The notes: generated by a model not told the origin, from the sequence alone. 64,000 nucleotides of DNA from Embiotoca jacksoni (GCA_022577435.1 JAKOON010000039.1:3021849-3085848); one strand, 5' to 3'; counted from the stretch's first letter, positions 37,065 to 46,980 are shown. Made by a program: numbers and translations.

Positions 37065-38220
37065 TCTGAGCCGGCGGCGCAACTCGTGCACCGCTCCGGC
37101 TTCTCCGAGGCAGGTAGCCATTAACTCAACGAGGGCTCCGCATTATCGTTTGAGTCACGCTGCTCTTTGAGCTCGAGCAAACCTATAATCAAGAAGGTGA
37201 CATAGAGGGGTCATTGTTCTCGAAATTAACAGCTTGACTAAATCACTGTTTTCCCCACAAATGCCAAGAGGTGCGCTCGGAGACCGGGACCGAAAACTAG
37301 GCGGCGGATAAAAAAAAAAAAAAAGCGGAATCGCGCGCGGGGCTTCGGTTCGGGAAAGGAAAACCAGAGAGGCCGGAGCGTGGCGCAACATCTGGGGCAT
37401 CTTCAGCTGCCGTCAACGGGACTGCTCCTCAAATGATATTCGCTGGCAAGGTCGGTGGTGCTGGCTTAGCCGTTTCTTTATTTTCCCGTGCAGCTGGACG
37501 GCACACTTTTTGTCCCTCACTAACCGCTCGGCCTACAGTACGTCAAGTCCGCTAAACCCGAGGTGGCAGCAAATAATCCAGCGTTTCCTGGCGTTTTTTG
37601 GGGGGGGGGATTCAAAAATCGACTGCAACCACGACTTAAAAACAACCGCAGGTCGGTTCAATCGACTCGTCGTTTCAGCTGTATCCGGATCGGACGAATA
37701 ATTTCACCGCGTCACCTGGCTTTGAACTGCGATAGCACAATTAAGACCCGGACGTGTAAAAACCTCCTTCCGTGTTTGTGCCGAAGATAAATTGAAGTAC
37801 AGCAGCCTCCAGCTCTTTTGTGTTCTCACCGAATGTGTGTGAATGATGTTGCCTAAAAAGCCGGTGTTGTCTTTATCCCGATTGAGACATTCGACAGGGA
37901 ATAAGGGTATAAAAGAAAGCTGTCGGATGAATTCACACAAAAAGGCGGTTCAGTTCAGTTTTTTATTTATTTATTTATTTTTATTTTTTTGCTTGTCTAA
38001 ACAGAAGCTAGTTTTCCAAACTAGGCCCAGCTCCTGTGCGTGTCGGTCTAATCGAAATGTATTGGGTTTGTATAAACAGCGCAGATGGCCTGATTAGATC
38101 CGGTTTGGTGTTTTTTTTTTTTTTTTTTTATGCTTATCCTTGTGTCTCTGCTGCTGTTTGGGTGAATGGAAGCCATCTGGGATTGGCCAGGGCTTCTGTG
38201 AATGGAGCTGGGGAGCACCA

Positions 38221-38241
38221 TTCAGCGCCGCGGACAGCCCC
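38221..38241 (+). promoter_or_regulatory. REST/NRSF binding site (RE1), site 1 of 3
   Basis: The 21 bases start TTCAGCGCC and end GGACAGCCCC, matching the canonical RE1 halves TTCAGCACC and GGACAGCGCC at normal spacing, with CG transitions in the left half and one change in the right. Confidence 0.75.
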
Positions 38242-38259
38242 GCACGGCCGCGGAGTTGT

Positions 38260-38280
38260 GGAGCTGTCCCTGGTGCTGAA
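38260..38280 (-). promoter_or_regulatory. REST/NRSF binding site (RE1), site 2 of 3
   Basis: The minus strand starts TTCAGCACC and ends GGACAGCTCC at canonical spacing, 19 of 21 matches to the consensus RE1. It lies 18 bases from site 1. Confidence 0.85.
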
Positions 38281-38317
38281 ACGCAGCGCGACGGTCCTGT
38301 GGAAGCTGGGCTTCTAC

Positions 38318-38338
38318 GGAGCTGTCCGCGGTGCTGAA
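38318..38338 (-). promoter_or_regulatory. REST/NRSF binding site (RE1), site 3 of 3
   Basis: The minus strand starts TTCAGCACC and ends GGACAGCTCC, again 19 of 21 matches to the consensus. Three sites fall within 118 bases in NALF1 intron 1, about 0.8 kb downstream of the exon 1 donor, suiting REST silencing of a neuronal gene in non-neuronal cells. Confidence 0.85.
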
Positions 38339-38563
38339 ACCCGTTTGACCCACCGCGCTCGGTTCAGGAGCTGGTGAACAGTCACAGCTCGGGGCCTGTA
38401 GCCGAAACGCGGCCTGCGTGCGGGCCTAGTAACGAGCAAACGAAGCGGACAAAGACTTCCGGCACATTAGGCAGGGAAACCACCTCTTGACTTTAATGAA
38501 ACGCTCTCGATATGGAGTGGGGCGGCCATGATGAACACCTGGCGGACTGCGACAGCGCACACG

Positions 38564-38564
38564 G

Positions 38565-38629
<65 letters not shown>
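38564..38629. repeat. Long (CA)n tract with CGCGCG head
   Basis: About 29 CA units preceded by GCGCGCG make 66 bases of alternating purine-pyrimidine, the longest such tract in the window. Confidence 0.9.
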
Positions 38630-38631
<2 letters not shown>

Positions 38632-38820
38632 CAGGAGTTGTTTGCATAAGCCATCAGCCTCCTTCCGGCTCATTAAAATGTGATAAACGCAAAAGGCTAT
38701 AAAAAAAACTGAAGGCCCCGTCGATGGCGAATTATGGGCTAAAGAAGTGCCGTCAATGTCAAAGAACAGAGACTGGAAGAGGGAGAGAAATGTCTCTGGG
38801 TGCTGGAGGGGTGAGGGGTG

Positions 38821-38843
38821 TGGGGGGGGGGGGGGGGGGGGGG
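38821..38843. repeat. Poly(G) run of about 22
   Basis: An uninterrupted G run on the plus strand within NALF1 intron 1. Confidence 0.9.
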
Positions 38844-39046
38844 AAGAAACACACACTATAGCAGGGCCTCCATCTGCACATTAGCATGGGGCCTAAACAC
38901 AATGAGGAGATGAATGAACATGAGGCCCGGAGCCGGGAGTCTCCTTGAATCTGTCATCCGTCTCCATGGTGACAGGAGGAGGAGGAGGAGGAGGACCAAA
39001 ACTGGCATCTATCCGGGCCCAAATCAACAGATGGCCACCACGTCAA

Positions 39047-39082
39047 CCCCCCCCACCTCCACCCCCTCCCCCCAAAGCCCCC
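39047..39082 (-). other. G-quadruplex-prone sequence just inside NALF1 intron 1
   Basis: In the sense strand four G tracts of five to eight bases are separated by loops of one to about seven bases. The segment starts about 80 bases downstream of the exon 1 donor, after an A/G-only tract with about 30 consecutive A (39110-39141 on the plus strand). Confidence 0.6.
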
Positions 39083-39108
39083 AACACCACCACCACCACC
39101 ACTCCACC

Positions 39109-39109
<1 letters not shown>

Positions 39110-39141
<32 letters not shown>
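39110..39141. repeat. Poly(T) run of about 31 (poly(A) in NALF1 sense)
   Basis: It begins about 20 bases downstream of the exon 1 donor. Because it reads as lysine codons in frame with exon 1, an open frame runs from exon 1 into the intron, but the family homology stops exactly at the donor. Confidence 0.85.
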
Positions 39142-39163
39142 CTTTTCTTCCCTTGCAGCCTAC

Positions 39164-39850
39164 CTTGCACTGCTCCATGCACGTCCTCACTGAATAAGCC
39201 CCCGGCTCGTATTTCTGAGTCAGGAGCTCAAAGTCCTCGTATTTCTCCTGGGCGTGCTGGTCGTAGCGCTGGTACGCCTGGACGCACAGGCTGCATCTGG
39301 CCGTGTCGCCACCGCCGAGCACGTCGAAGCTGCAGTTCAAATTGTCCGGACTTGTCGAGCCGTAGAACAAATCCAGCAGGGAGTAGGAGTTACAAAAGGA
39401 AAGGTACAAATCGCTCATATTTACAGCCCGCGTCCCCTCTCGGTCGGAAAGGCCCTTGCACAAATCGTCGGCATCTGCGAAAGTAAAGCAGTCTTGAGAT
39501 AAACTATCCTGGTGGCAAGTTTCAAGGCGCCACAAATGTTTGGTAGAGTTTCCTATAAAAATATCATCTGGGTTTCCTCTGAGGCTGCTGTGTGCTGAGT
39601 GGGTCTGGGGTGAGAGGAGGTGGGAGGAGGCAACTTTGTCCCAGGTCCGGGGCAGTTTGGCCTCGGCGCAGAACCACAGGTGATCAGAGAGGAGGATGGT
39701 TAAGAACAGGAGGGATGCCAAGGACAGTCGCCATCTCTGCGCCCTCTCTGAGTCGGTGAATGGCTTTTGGTTGTCGCGGGGGGGCTCTAGCCAGATTTGG
39801 AAGCCGTCGTCATCTTCTTGCTGCCAACACGTCCCAGCACCCCTGGTCAT
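39164..39850 (-). CDS. nalf1: NALF1 (FAM155A) coding exon 1, NALCN channel auxiliary factor 1
   Basis: NALF1 is a subunit of the NALCN-UNC79-UNC80 sodium-leak channel that sets neuronal resting excitability; it helps the channel fold and reach the membrane. This exon gives residues 1-229. I chose the ATG at 39850 because MTRGA is the family N-terminus; an upstream GTG at 39874 is not a start. The conserved block DSERAQRWRLSLASLLFLT leads into a membrane helix (about 41-62) ending LSDHLWFCAEA. Next comes a variable linker, shorter than in human and without its glutamine tract. The first part of the cysteine-rich domain follows (LETC, FCNSYSLLDLF, NCSFDV, CSLCVQAYQRYDQHAQEKYE) with N-glycosylation sequons NMS and NCS, ending EQCK at donor AAG/gtaggc. 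LIG4 lies 4.1 kb upstream on the same strand. NALF2 is the main alternative; synteny argues against it. Confidence 0.95.
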
Positions 39851-40460
39851 ATTTTGGGAACCGGCCGACTCCACCGTGGGGGCTCCTCTGCCGCAACAGT
39901 CATTGACGTCGGGTCCGCTTCGCGTTTTCCTCCCCTCAAGTGTCGGGCGGTGGGTTGTCCCGGCTTGCCTTTGCGATCAGCGGTAATTCCCATTAAAATA
40001 AGCGTGGGCCGGATGGGAAATCAGACGCTGGCGACCACGGGCCGCATCCTCCATGGCTGAGCGGTGAAGCCGCCGTCCTCCCGTCCGCCCTGAGCTCCGC
40101 TCCGCGCCGCGCCGCTCCGCTCCTCTGCGTAGCCTCGACTCCGTTTTTAGAAACACTCACCGACGCGTTTACGTTTTCCCCGGCCTCGGTCGAGCAGGGA
40201 CAAGGGCGCTATCCTCTTCCAACATGGCGAAGCTGTGTGCCTTTGTGTCGGCGGATGGCCCCGCAGCCCGGAACAGACCTCTTTTTCTTTTTCAAGCCCT
40301 CGCCGTCTTCATCTCGCTGCCGTTGTCAAGTTGCCGCCATGTTCGCCAAGAGACGGTGTGTGTTTGCAGGAAGCGGAGTGAAGTCGGCGACGATAGCACG
40401 CAGCGTTTCCGGTCATTACTTTCAAAATAAAGGTCTCAAACTGATTGGTGTTGCTTTGTG
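39851..40460 (-). promoter_or_regulatory. nalf1: NALF1 5' UTR and CpG-rich promoter region (inferred)
   Basis: The stretch upstream of the NALF1 start is GC- and CpG-rich (especially 40070-40200), with clustered CCGCTCCG units and no TATA box seen. Two YY1-type motifs occur: AACATGGCG at 40221-40229 and GCCGCCATGTT at 40334-40344. The second matches the YY1 consensus found at many vertebrate start sites. The transcription start cannot be placed from sequence alone. Confidence 0.45.
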
Positions 40461-43400
40461 CAATACCTCAGCGGTTTGCATATATTTAGACCCCGTAAGT
40501 AAACCCAGAACTGAACCACTGAGTCCTCATCACAGATTACAAGTAGCTGAACCAAATAAAAAAAAAATGTTTCTCCTGCGGATTGTTTTAAGTTATTTAG
40601 AAAGCTTTTAAAAGTAAAAAAAACACAAAAAAAAAAGGTAAACATACTAACATAAACGAGCTAACAACAACAGTCAACATTAGAGAAGAATGGGTTGCAA
40701 CCGGGGGGGGGGGGAAGAGAAGAGCGGTGCGTAAAAAAATAAACATTTGTTTAAAACATAATTTATCACTCGACTGTCATTTTAAAGTTCCCTTCCTCTC
40801 GTAAACATGGTCTTCTTCTTGTACCTGCAGTTGAATGTTTGCGCTTCACTGTGCAGAGAAATGAATGAGCAGAAAACTAGAAGGCTCTGGACTTGTTTTT
40901 TTTAGTGGGAAACCATATCGGACAGAAAATTATCATTCAAAGTATTTCACATACATCTTAAAACATATCTGGGGGAGGACTTTTAGCTACTTAGTCAGAA
41001 ATTACATTTACGGAAGTGCATTGTTGAGCTCAATAAATCAAAGGAAAAATTACGTTTTAGTTTTGAAGCAGAACCAGATCAGATTTCATATTAATCATAC
41101 ACCGTTGGCAGAAGCTAAAACAATGTTCAGTAGTGCATTTTATTTTGAAAGTGATATCGCCCAACATCCGGTGCTGCGCTACTTAATCTCACAAACTTGG
41201 TAAAACGTCTCCATCTCTGACGTTGTGCGCGCGCACCGCAGCCGCCGCATCTCTCGGCAACAAGGGCGCATCAAGTCAGAGAGCTCGTGCTGACATCTCA
41301 CCAGAAATGTTGCAACTTAGACTTCAAAATTAAAGCTTATGATGTCAGGCTTTTCTTTTTTTTTTTTTTTTTTTTAAATAAACATACTTTCTGCTGTCGA
41401 GATGCAAAGGACAAGAAACACAGAGACCAAAAAAAAAACAACAAAAAAAAGAAAATCACCTCTTCAGATAAAACCAAGCGGGTGGAGGGATGATACCGAA
41501 CAGCAAAACGTGCCGACATGCTGATGAGGACTTTACAACACGTGTTTTATTTTGTAATTTCCCACCAGCAGACTCACTACAGCCTCCCTTGTGGTTGACT
41601 TGATGCTGGACCAATCAGACAAGTTGTTGCTCACCTGGTTTCAGCTTCTGGCAAGATGCTTTCATCCAGTGTTTTCTCTTTAAAAGGACAACACCAACAC
41701 TTTTCTCTGTTGAAGCCCATTCAGTGTACTTCACAATAAAGCCACCGGTTTTCAAAATCGCGAGGGTCGTTAAAATGTCTCGTAAATTGGCTTGAATTTG
41801 CAGCAGCCCACAATTTATAGCATTTCTTTTTCGTTCAGATTAAAGTATCAGTTACAAAGACGTAATATTTAAAACCAGTGGGCCTAAACATAGGGTTCGG
41901 GGCACCCAAAGGGGTCAGGAGATAAATCTGAGGGGAGCGAAAGAGGTCCCTCTGCAGCTGCGTGTTTCTCACCTCCTGTCTGTAACGCTTGAAAGTCTTC
42001 CTGTATGCGTGTAAATAAATACATACATACATAAATAAACAAACAATATCAAACTCTGCAGGGGAAAAAAAATAAATAAAACAAATTCCCCCACAAAAAG
42101 TTTTGATCGTCTTTAAAATGGGGAAGAAAAAAAAATCAACCCACTTTGTTACTTTACGTATATTCTTATTCCTTCTAGACTTCAAGAGCTTGGCGTCTAC
42201 CTGCTCTCAGTTAAATGTCATATATTTAAGAGGCCCTGAAAAGAGCTCGACTTGCTGTTGTTTTTCCACTGAATGTCTTCAGCGGAGGCGGGCCCGGGCC
42301 TAATTGCTGCAGACAAACGTCCCCCCGCGGGCCCCGAGGCTCGAGTCCTCCCTCCTCCGGAGCCGCTTTATCTCCGCCTAGCGCTCGTAGCCGCTGGTCG
42401 TCCGGGGGCCGCCTGCGAAAGCGTTTGTTTTGTCGCTCGGCCGCCGCCGCCGCCGCGCCGGCTCTCCGGTAGCCGCGGCCCAACTAATGAGAGCATTTAT
42501 CCCGTTAGGGCGTGGTGTTCCCGCGACGCTAGCCGTACGGCGGGCCGCTCGGGCTTTTTTTTTTTATTTTTTTTTGCCAAGACTTCACACTCACAATGCC
42601 ACGCAGGAATAATCACCGGTTGAGTACCTCTAATTAAAGCCTGTCACTCAGACGCTCACTCTGCATCACCTGGAAATAGTCCGGAGTGGGCGACGGGTTC
42701 CAGAGCGCTTACTGAGGCACATCGCTTTTTTTTTTCTTTTTTTTTTTTAAACTATTAAAAGATAAAGATCGTGTTTCTCTCGTGCTTTTGACCAAAGCGG
42801 TACAACATTCAAAAAAAATAATTGGGATTCATTTGTTGACGTGAAAACGGCAGAAAAAGTGAAACGCCCCAACCCAAACGGGGAGCTCTACGACGTGTCG
42901 ACGAGAGGCGCCCTTCGTCACGGATCGTCAGGAACAGGTACCTCATCGCTTTTACTTTGAAAACGTATCCATGCGGCATTTGCACCGAACAATGCCCGGG
43001 GACGCCGCGGGCAGCTTACCTGCACCCTGGAGACGACGGCAATGAAGGTTATAACATATCAGCGACTCCCGAGACACACCGCTGACATTTCTGGAGACAG
43101 GAAAACACGGCGGCGTCCTCGCTGGAGGGGCCTGGAGCCGAACCGGTTTTAACGTACCCCCGTGGTGTCCCTGGGAACCCTCTCCGTCGGCCGTCGCCTC
43201 ACACAGATCGCTCTCGTGTCTAAAACCACTGCAAGACATTTATTAGAGTTTCGTTTGTGATGACATAAAAGCACAAAAAAGGATGGACAAATGCTCAAGA
43301 CACACTTTGTTTGTTTGTTTTCTCACATTAAAGGGCCATGCTGTCGTGTGTTTTTTTTTTATTATATGATGTCATCTGTGTCTGTGGAGGGAAAAAGCGG

Positions 43401-43949
43401 GTTTTTAGGGAGCAAGGCAGGTCCAATGAAAGGTGGTGTCCCGTTGCATTATGGGAAACGTAGGCCACAGTCTCTGCTGCTTTGATTTTTACCATTATCT
43501 TCTAAATCTGATTCTTACAAGTGCCCCAACTTTACTAAAAGTGTACTACTAGATTACTACAGTGCCCCTTTACAATAGACAAGAGTACTATGCTGGAACT
43601 TTGCCTGGTTGGTGCCCACTAATGTAGATTATTCACCGAAATATTATTATAAAAAAAGATTGTTCGAATTAAATCATCCAATTATTTCACAAATATTTTA
43701 ATATCTGCTCAGCTAAAAGTTTAGACGAGGAAAAACAACACCTTTCAATTCAAATTCAAACTTTCAAAGCTAAAAAAAAAACAACAATCATTGCCTTCGT
43801 GACTTACACAGCTCATTTAAAACTAATAACAAGAAGCCAAACGATAAAACCCTGAGAAGTAACGTTTCTACTTTAATTTAATCTCCTTTATATTTGATTA
43901 AAATGTTAAAATCAGTTTTTTTCCCCCACTTAAATCACCATCAGACTCT
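40461..43949. other. Intergenic DNA between NALF1 and LIG4, including LIG4 3' UTR
   Basis: No recognisable exon. The stretch is AT-rich with a GC- and CCG-rich island near 42260-42540. An ATG-started 112-codon frame at 40865-41203 has AT-driven composition and no domain character, and I do not call it a gene. The last 0.7 kb (43239-43949) is probably the LIG4 3' UTR. Confidence 0.5.
43239..43244 (-). terminator. Candidate LIG4 polyadenylation signal
   Basis: Plus-strand TTTATT reads AATAAA on the minus strand, about 0.7 kb downstream of the LIG4 stop, the nearest canonical hexamer noticed on that strand. Confidence 0.3.
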
Positions 43950-44604
43950 TCAAACCGAGTAGTCGGTGTCATTCGTCACATACCCTGCCTCGATTGAATC
44001 AGTCACCCACGAGTCTCTTACAATCTTAAACTTCTTCCTGAAGCGGCGCCTCACAGTCCTCAAATCCCGGAGTCTCGTTTCCTCGGCGACGACGACGTGC
44101 GAGACTCCTTCCTCCAACTTCTGCGCCACCGTTCCTCCGTGGTAGAGAAACTCCTGCGCCCTGATTTCCAGGCAGGAAGCGGCGGCGGCGCTCTCGGGGT
44201 CTCCGACGTCGGCGTCCATGTACGCCGTGAAGGGTCTGAACATGCTGGTGGGGAGGTCGTCCCAGCCGCAGCGCTCCTCCACCTGCCCGGCGTCCACGCC
44301 CGAGGCGGCGCCGATCCGGCCGAACACCTCCCGCAGCTGCCGCTCGTCCGTGTCCACGAAGTAGCTGTCGCCGTAGCCGTCGTACTCCTTGGCGAAGTGC
44401 TCCCTGGTGGAGGGTGACATGTGGATCATGTGGCGCGGTTGCCAGGGAACCACCTCCTTCAGGTCCAGGCACTCCAGCAGCCAGGCGGCCCGGACCACGT
44501 CGTGCTGGTTGGCGGCGATCAGGTTCTTCACGCGCATGTTCTCCACGCCGGCGATCACGCAGTAGGAGTCCTTGCCCGGGTTCTGGACCACGATACCGCC
44601 GCAC
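43950..44604 (-). CDS. lig4: LIG4 coding exon 2, BRCT tandem and XRCC4-binding region
   Basis: This exon encodes residues 686-903 of DNA ligase IV. The acceptor cgtttag/GTGC restores the split arginine codon, giving V-A-R-C-G-G-I-V-V-Q-N-P-G, which aligns with the vertebrate first BRCT. It holds the rest of BRCT1 (WLLECL near 727), the inter-BRCT linker with GYGDSYFVDTDERQL (about 762-776) that forms the XRCC4-binding clamp, and BRCT2 from about 805 to the end (GVSHVVVAEE, KIVRDSWVTDSI). It ends in TGA at 43952-43950. The C-terminus is close to that expected (903 residues in total against 911 in human). The frame starting MSDVISAF is intron read-through, not a start. BRCT2 contains an alanine-rich loop (SAAAAS) absent from the human protein as I recall it. 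Confidence 0.95.
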
Positions 44605-44913
44605 CTAAACGCGGAAATGACATCACTCATTTGTAAACCTTAAAACACATCGACTGTATGAGACTTCACTCAATTCAGCTTTACTTGGTCTGGTATGACC
44701 AGTAGATTATCTAATATTATCTAATATTAGCAAAATCTCTGGATAAATTATATTACTGAATCAGAAGTACTGAAGTTCAGTACTCGGCCCTTTAGTTCCT
44801 TTAGTCCCTTTAGTTCCTTTAGTCCCTTTAGTTCCTTTAGTTCCTTTAGCTCCTTTAGTCCCTTTAGTCCCTTTAGTTCAACGACAGCTACTGTTGTTTT
44901 TGTTTTTTTGTTA
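44605..44913 (-). other. lig4: LIG4 intron inside the BRCT1 coding region (309 bp)
   Basis: Donor GCCAG/gtaac at 44913 and acceptor cgtttag at 44605. It splits an arginine codon after its second base (residue 686). Human LIG4 has its whole reading frame in one exon. About a third of this intron is the 9-bp repeat array at 44791-44880. Confidence 0.9.
44791..44880. repeat. 9-bp minisatellite, ten copies of TTTAGTYCC
   Basis: Exactly ten consecutive 9-bp units, varying mainly between TTTAGTTCC and TTTAGTCCC, with one TTTAGCTCC. In the LIG4 sense strand each unit reads GGRACTAAA and so contains a branch-point-like ACTAA. Confidence 0.95.
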
Positions 44914-44914
44914 C

Positions 44915-46971
44915 CTGGCAACGCCCTTCTCCAGCTCGGACTTGGGATGATCCTCGGTGCCGTTCAGGATGCAGAACTCCACGTCCTCAAACATATCCGT
45001 CTCCTTGGTAACCCCGGACAGGTCCTGGGGCTTGAAGTGGTCGACGACGCCGAATGCCTTCTTGTTCTTGGCCGGCAGCTTGCGCTTCTTCTTCTGCGGT
45101 TCGTCGGCGTCGATGCAAAGGTGCCGCGACGCGAGCTTCCCGGACGCCTTGCTGCGGAACTGATCCAGCTCCGCCAGGGTCGTGCACTGGTGCCACTCCT
45201 TGTCCTCGCGGATCTTCTCGATCCGGGGAAAGCGCAGGGTGCAGTTGGTTTTGTACATGTCGCTACCGACGATCTCGGTCGCCTTCACCTGGAGGATGAC
45301 GGAGTTGCGCGGCTCGATGTAGACTTCGGGTTTCTCCGTTCCGCACAGGAGGGACGCCGGCGGGTCGTTTTTGCGGTAGACCTTCCAGTGCTCGGCGAGC
45401 TTCAAGCCGAGGTCGTACAGCTCTTTCATGGTGTAGCCGGAGCCGATGCGGCAGAAGGTGTGGAAAACCGACGGTTTCTCGCCGGGCTTCGGAGCTTCGG
45501 CGACCGCGCACAGGAAGTGCGACATCATCCCGCCTCGCCTCCCTTTGCCCCAGTAGCCGCCGACGATCAGCAGGTCCAGCTCGTCCATCAAGCCGTCCAC
45601 GTACTCCGGCTTTATCTTCAGCCATCCTTCGCCCCGCTTGTCGGGCTTGTAGACGGACAGAGGATCCTTCACCATGATCCCTTCCTCTCTGCTGTCGATG
45701 GCGTCGTTGAGAGCGTCCACCACCTCCCGCACGGTCCTGGCGTCGGTCTTCGGCACCACCTGTATCCTCCCCTTGACCGGGGCGAAAACCGTCTGAAGGG
45801 TCTCGTGGCGTTTCCTCAGCGTCTCCTTGCCGAGCTTCCGGTCGTTGACCATCAGCACGTCGAACACGCAGAAGCACGTCTGTAACTCGGAGTCGTCCGT
45901 CAGCCTCTTGATGTCGAACTTGCTCCCTTTCTGCATGAAGGTGTCCGCCGTCGGGTTGTACGCCATCATCTCGCCGTCCAGGATGCAGTTCACCACGTGG
46001 CTTTTGAAGACGTTGTGGACGTACGGCGTCAGCGATCCCTCCAGCGGCGACCCTCCGAACTGCTGCGTGTAGTCGAAGGCGTTTCGGCTGAAGTACTTGT
46101 ACACGTCTCCGTCTTTGTGCAGCTGAATGCGCTCCCCGTCCAGCTTGGTCTCGATGAAGAAAGGACTGTTGCCCATCTGCTTCTCCACGTTGCGGATGTT
46201 CGCCACGCCGGCCAACATGGGCTTGAAGGCGGAGAACAGCCCGATGGAGACTTCGCTCAGGGACACGGAGGGGTCGTGGAGCTGCTGGCACACCTTGTTC
46301 AAGTCCGTGTTGACGTTGTAGAGGTCGGCAGCGTCGGCGTGGAAGACTTGCAGGACGGTTTCCTTGCTGACGCCGAGCTTCATGTCCTTCAGGATCATCC
46401 TGATGAGCCACTTCTGCTCGAGCGCCGAGCTCTGGGTGATGAGGTGCAGCAGGCTCTTCTTCACCAGGTCTTTCTTCTTGCTGGCGTTGTTGATGGCCAC
46501 CGAGTCCAGAAAGTCGTTGACCTCCTTGATGCTGAGGTTTCCTTGGCCGCTGCATCGTTTCTTCAGCACGAAATACGCCATGCCGGCGAAGTCCCCGGCT
46601 TCTCCCTGGGACGTGGTCGGCGCGCGGTAGTTCAACAGCTTGTGGGCTTCCGGGCCGTTCTTCGGGAGGCCCAACACGTCGATGTAGAGTTTCGCCAGCA
46701 TGTTCTCTTTGATGCCATAAGCCATTCGCTCTCGTTCAAAAGACGGCACCGTGAGGCGCATGGCGGGGTAGAAGGAGTCCGTGGTTTTGGGCTCGTCTTT
46801 GTGGAGGGCCGAATGGAACTTCCGCCACGACTCGATGAAATCCCCGAGGATCTTCGACTTATCCGGCCGGAGTTTAGACTTCTGGATTTTCTCTAACGTG
46901 TTGCACAAGTCAAGGAAAGGAACCTGAGCGGCGACAGACGGCGGCGCTGCAGCGGCGCTCTTGGACTCCAT
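44915..46971 (-). CDS. lig4: LIG4 coding exon 1, DNA ligase IV catalytic region
   Basis: DNA ligase IV is the ATP-dependent ligase that seals double-strand breaks in non-homologous end joining and V(D)J recombination, bound to XRCC4. The ATG at 46971 has a perfect Kozak context (ttcaccATGG); the frame's earlier GTG is not a start. The exon encodes residues 1-686: DNA-binding domain (about 10-240, with DSFYPAMRL, ERERMAYGIKE, LNYR and ITQSSALEQKWLIRMI), nucleotidyltransferase domain with motif I KLDGER (adenylated Lys about 276), motif III DGEMMAYNP (332-340), FCVFDVLMVN, motif IV REEGIMVK (428-435) and motif V GWLKIKPEY. The OB-fold follows (IVGGYWGKG to FPRIEKIR), then a basic KKKRK nuclear-localisation-type segment (627-631) and the start of BRCT1. 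All ligase motifs look intact. Codons are strongly GC-ending. Long frames on the opposite strand and a 430-codon frame shifted on the same strand are shadows. Confidence 0.97.
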
Positions 46972-46980
46972 GGTGAAAAT
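46972..46980 (-). other. lig4: LIG4 5' UTR remnant and upstream splice acceptor
   Basis: Only nine untranslated bases separate the ATG from an acceptor gcgtgttgcag ending at 46981, as in vertebrate LIG4 genes where the coding exon follows a non-coding first exon. Confidence 0.5.

Larger units (their letters stand above)
22055..39163 (-). other. nalf1: NALF1 intron 1 (about 17.1 kb)
   Basis: It is bounded by donor AAG/gtaggc at 39163 and acceptor cctcctcag at 22055. It holds many microsatellites, two dispersed repeat copies (28057 and 32366), a long CCTCT tract, a CAG tract and three RE1 sites at 38221-38338. The homologous human intron is far larger. No alternative coding exon is recognisable. 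Confidence 0.85.

Noticed and set aside
38954..39163. Extension of NALF1 exon 1 frame with poly-Lys and Gly-rich tail
   Set aside because: Family similarity stops at AAG/gtaggc, and exon 2 continues the conserved domain in phase; the extension is intron.
39851..39874. Upstream start for NALF1 at 39874
   Set aside because: The codon there is GTG; the ATG at 39850 gives the family N-terminus MTRGA.
40224..40430. 68-codon ATG frame on the plus strand in the NALF1 promoter, and an overlapping frame from 40340
   Set aside because: The ATGs coincide with YY1-type motifs; no similarity to a known protein, and the products end in low-complexity sequence. Transcript evidence would be needed.
40865..41203. 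112-codon ATG frame between NALF1 and LIG4
   Set aside because: Composition follows local AT richness, no domain, and no exon or poly(A) support.
44908..45885. 325-codon plus-strand frame opposite LIG4, and 46000-46900 plus-strand frame
   Set aside because: Shadows of the GC-ending codons of LIG4 exon 1.
45263..46555. 430-codon minus-strand frame within LIG4
   Set aside because: Out-of-frame shadow rich in Arg/Gln/Gly; the conserved ligase motifs are in the other frame.
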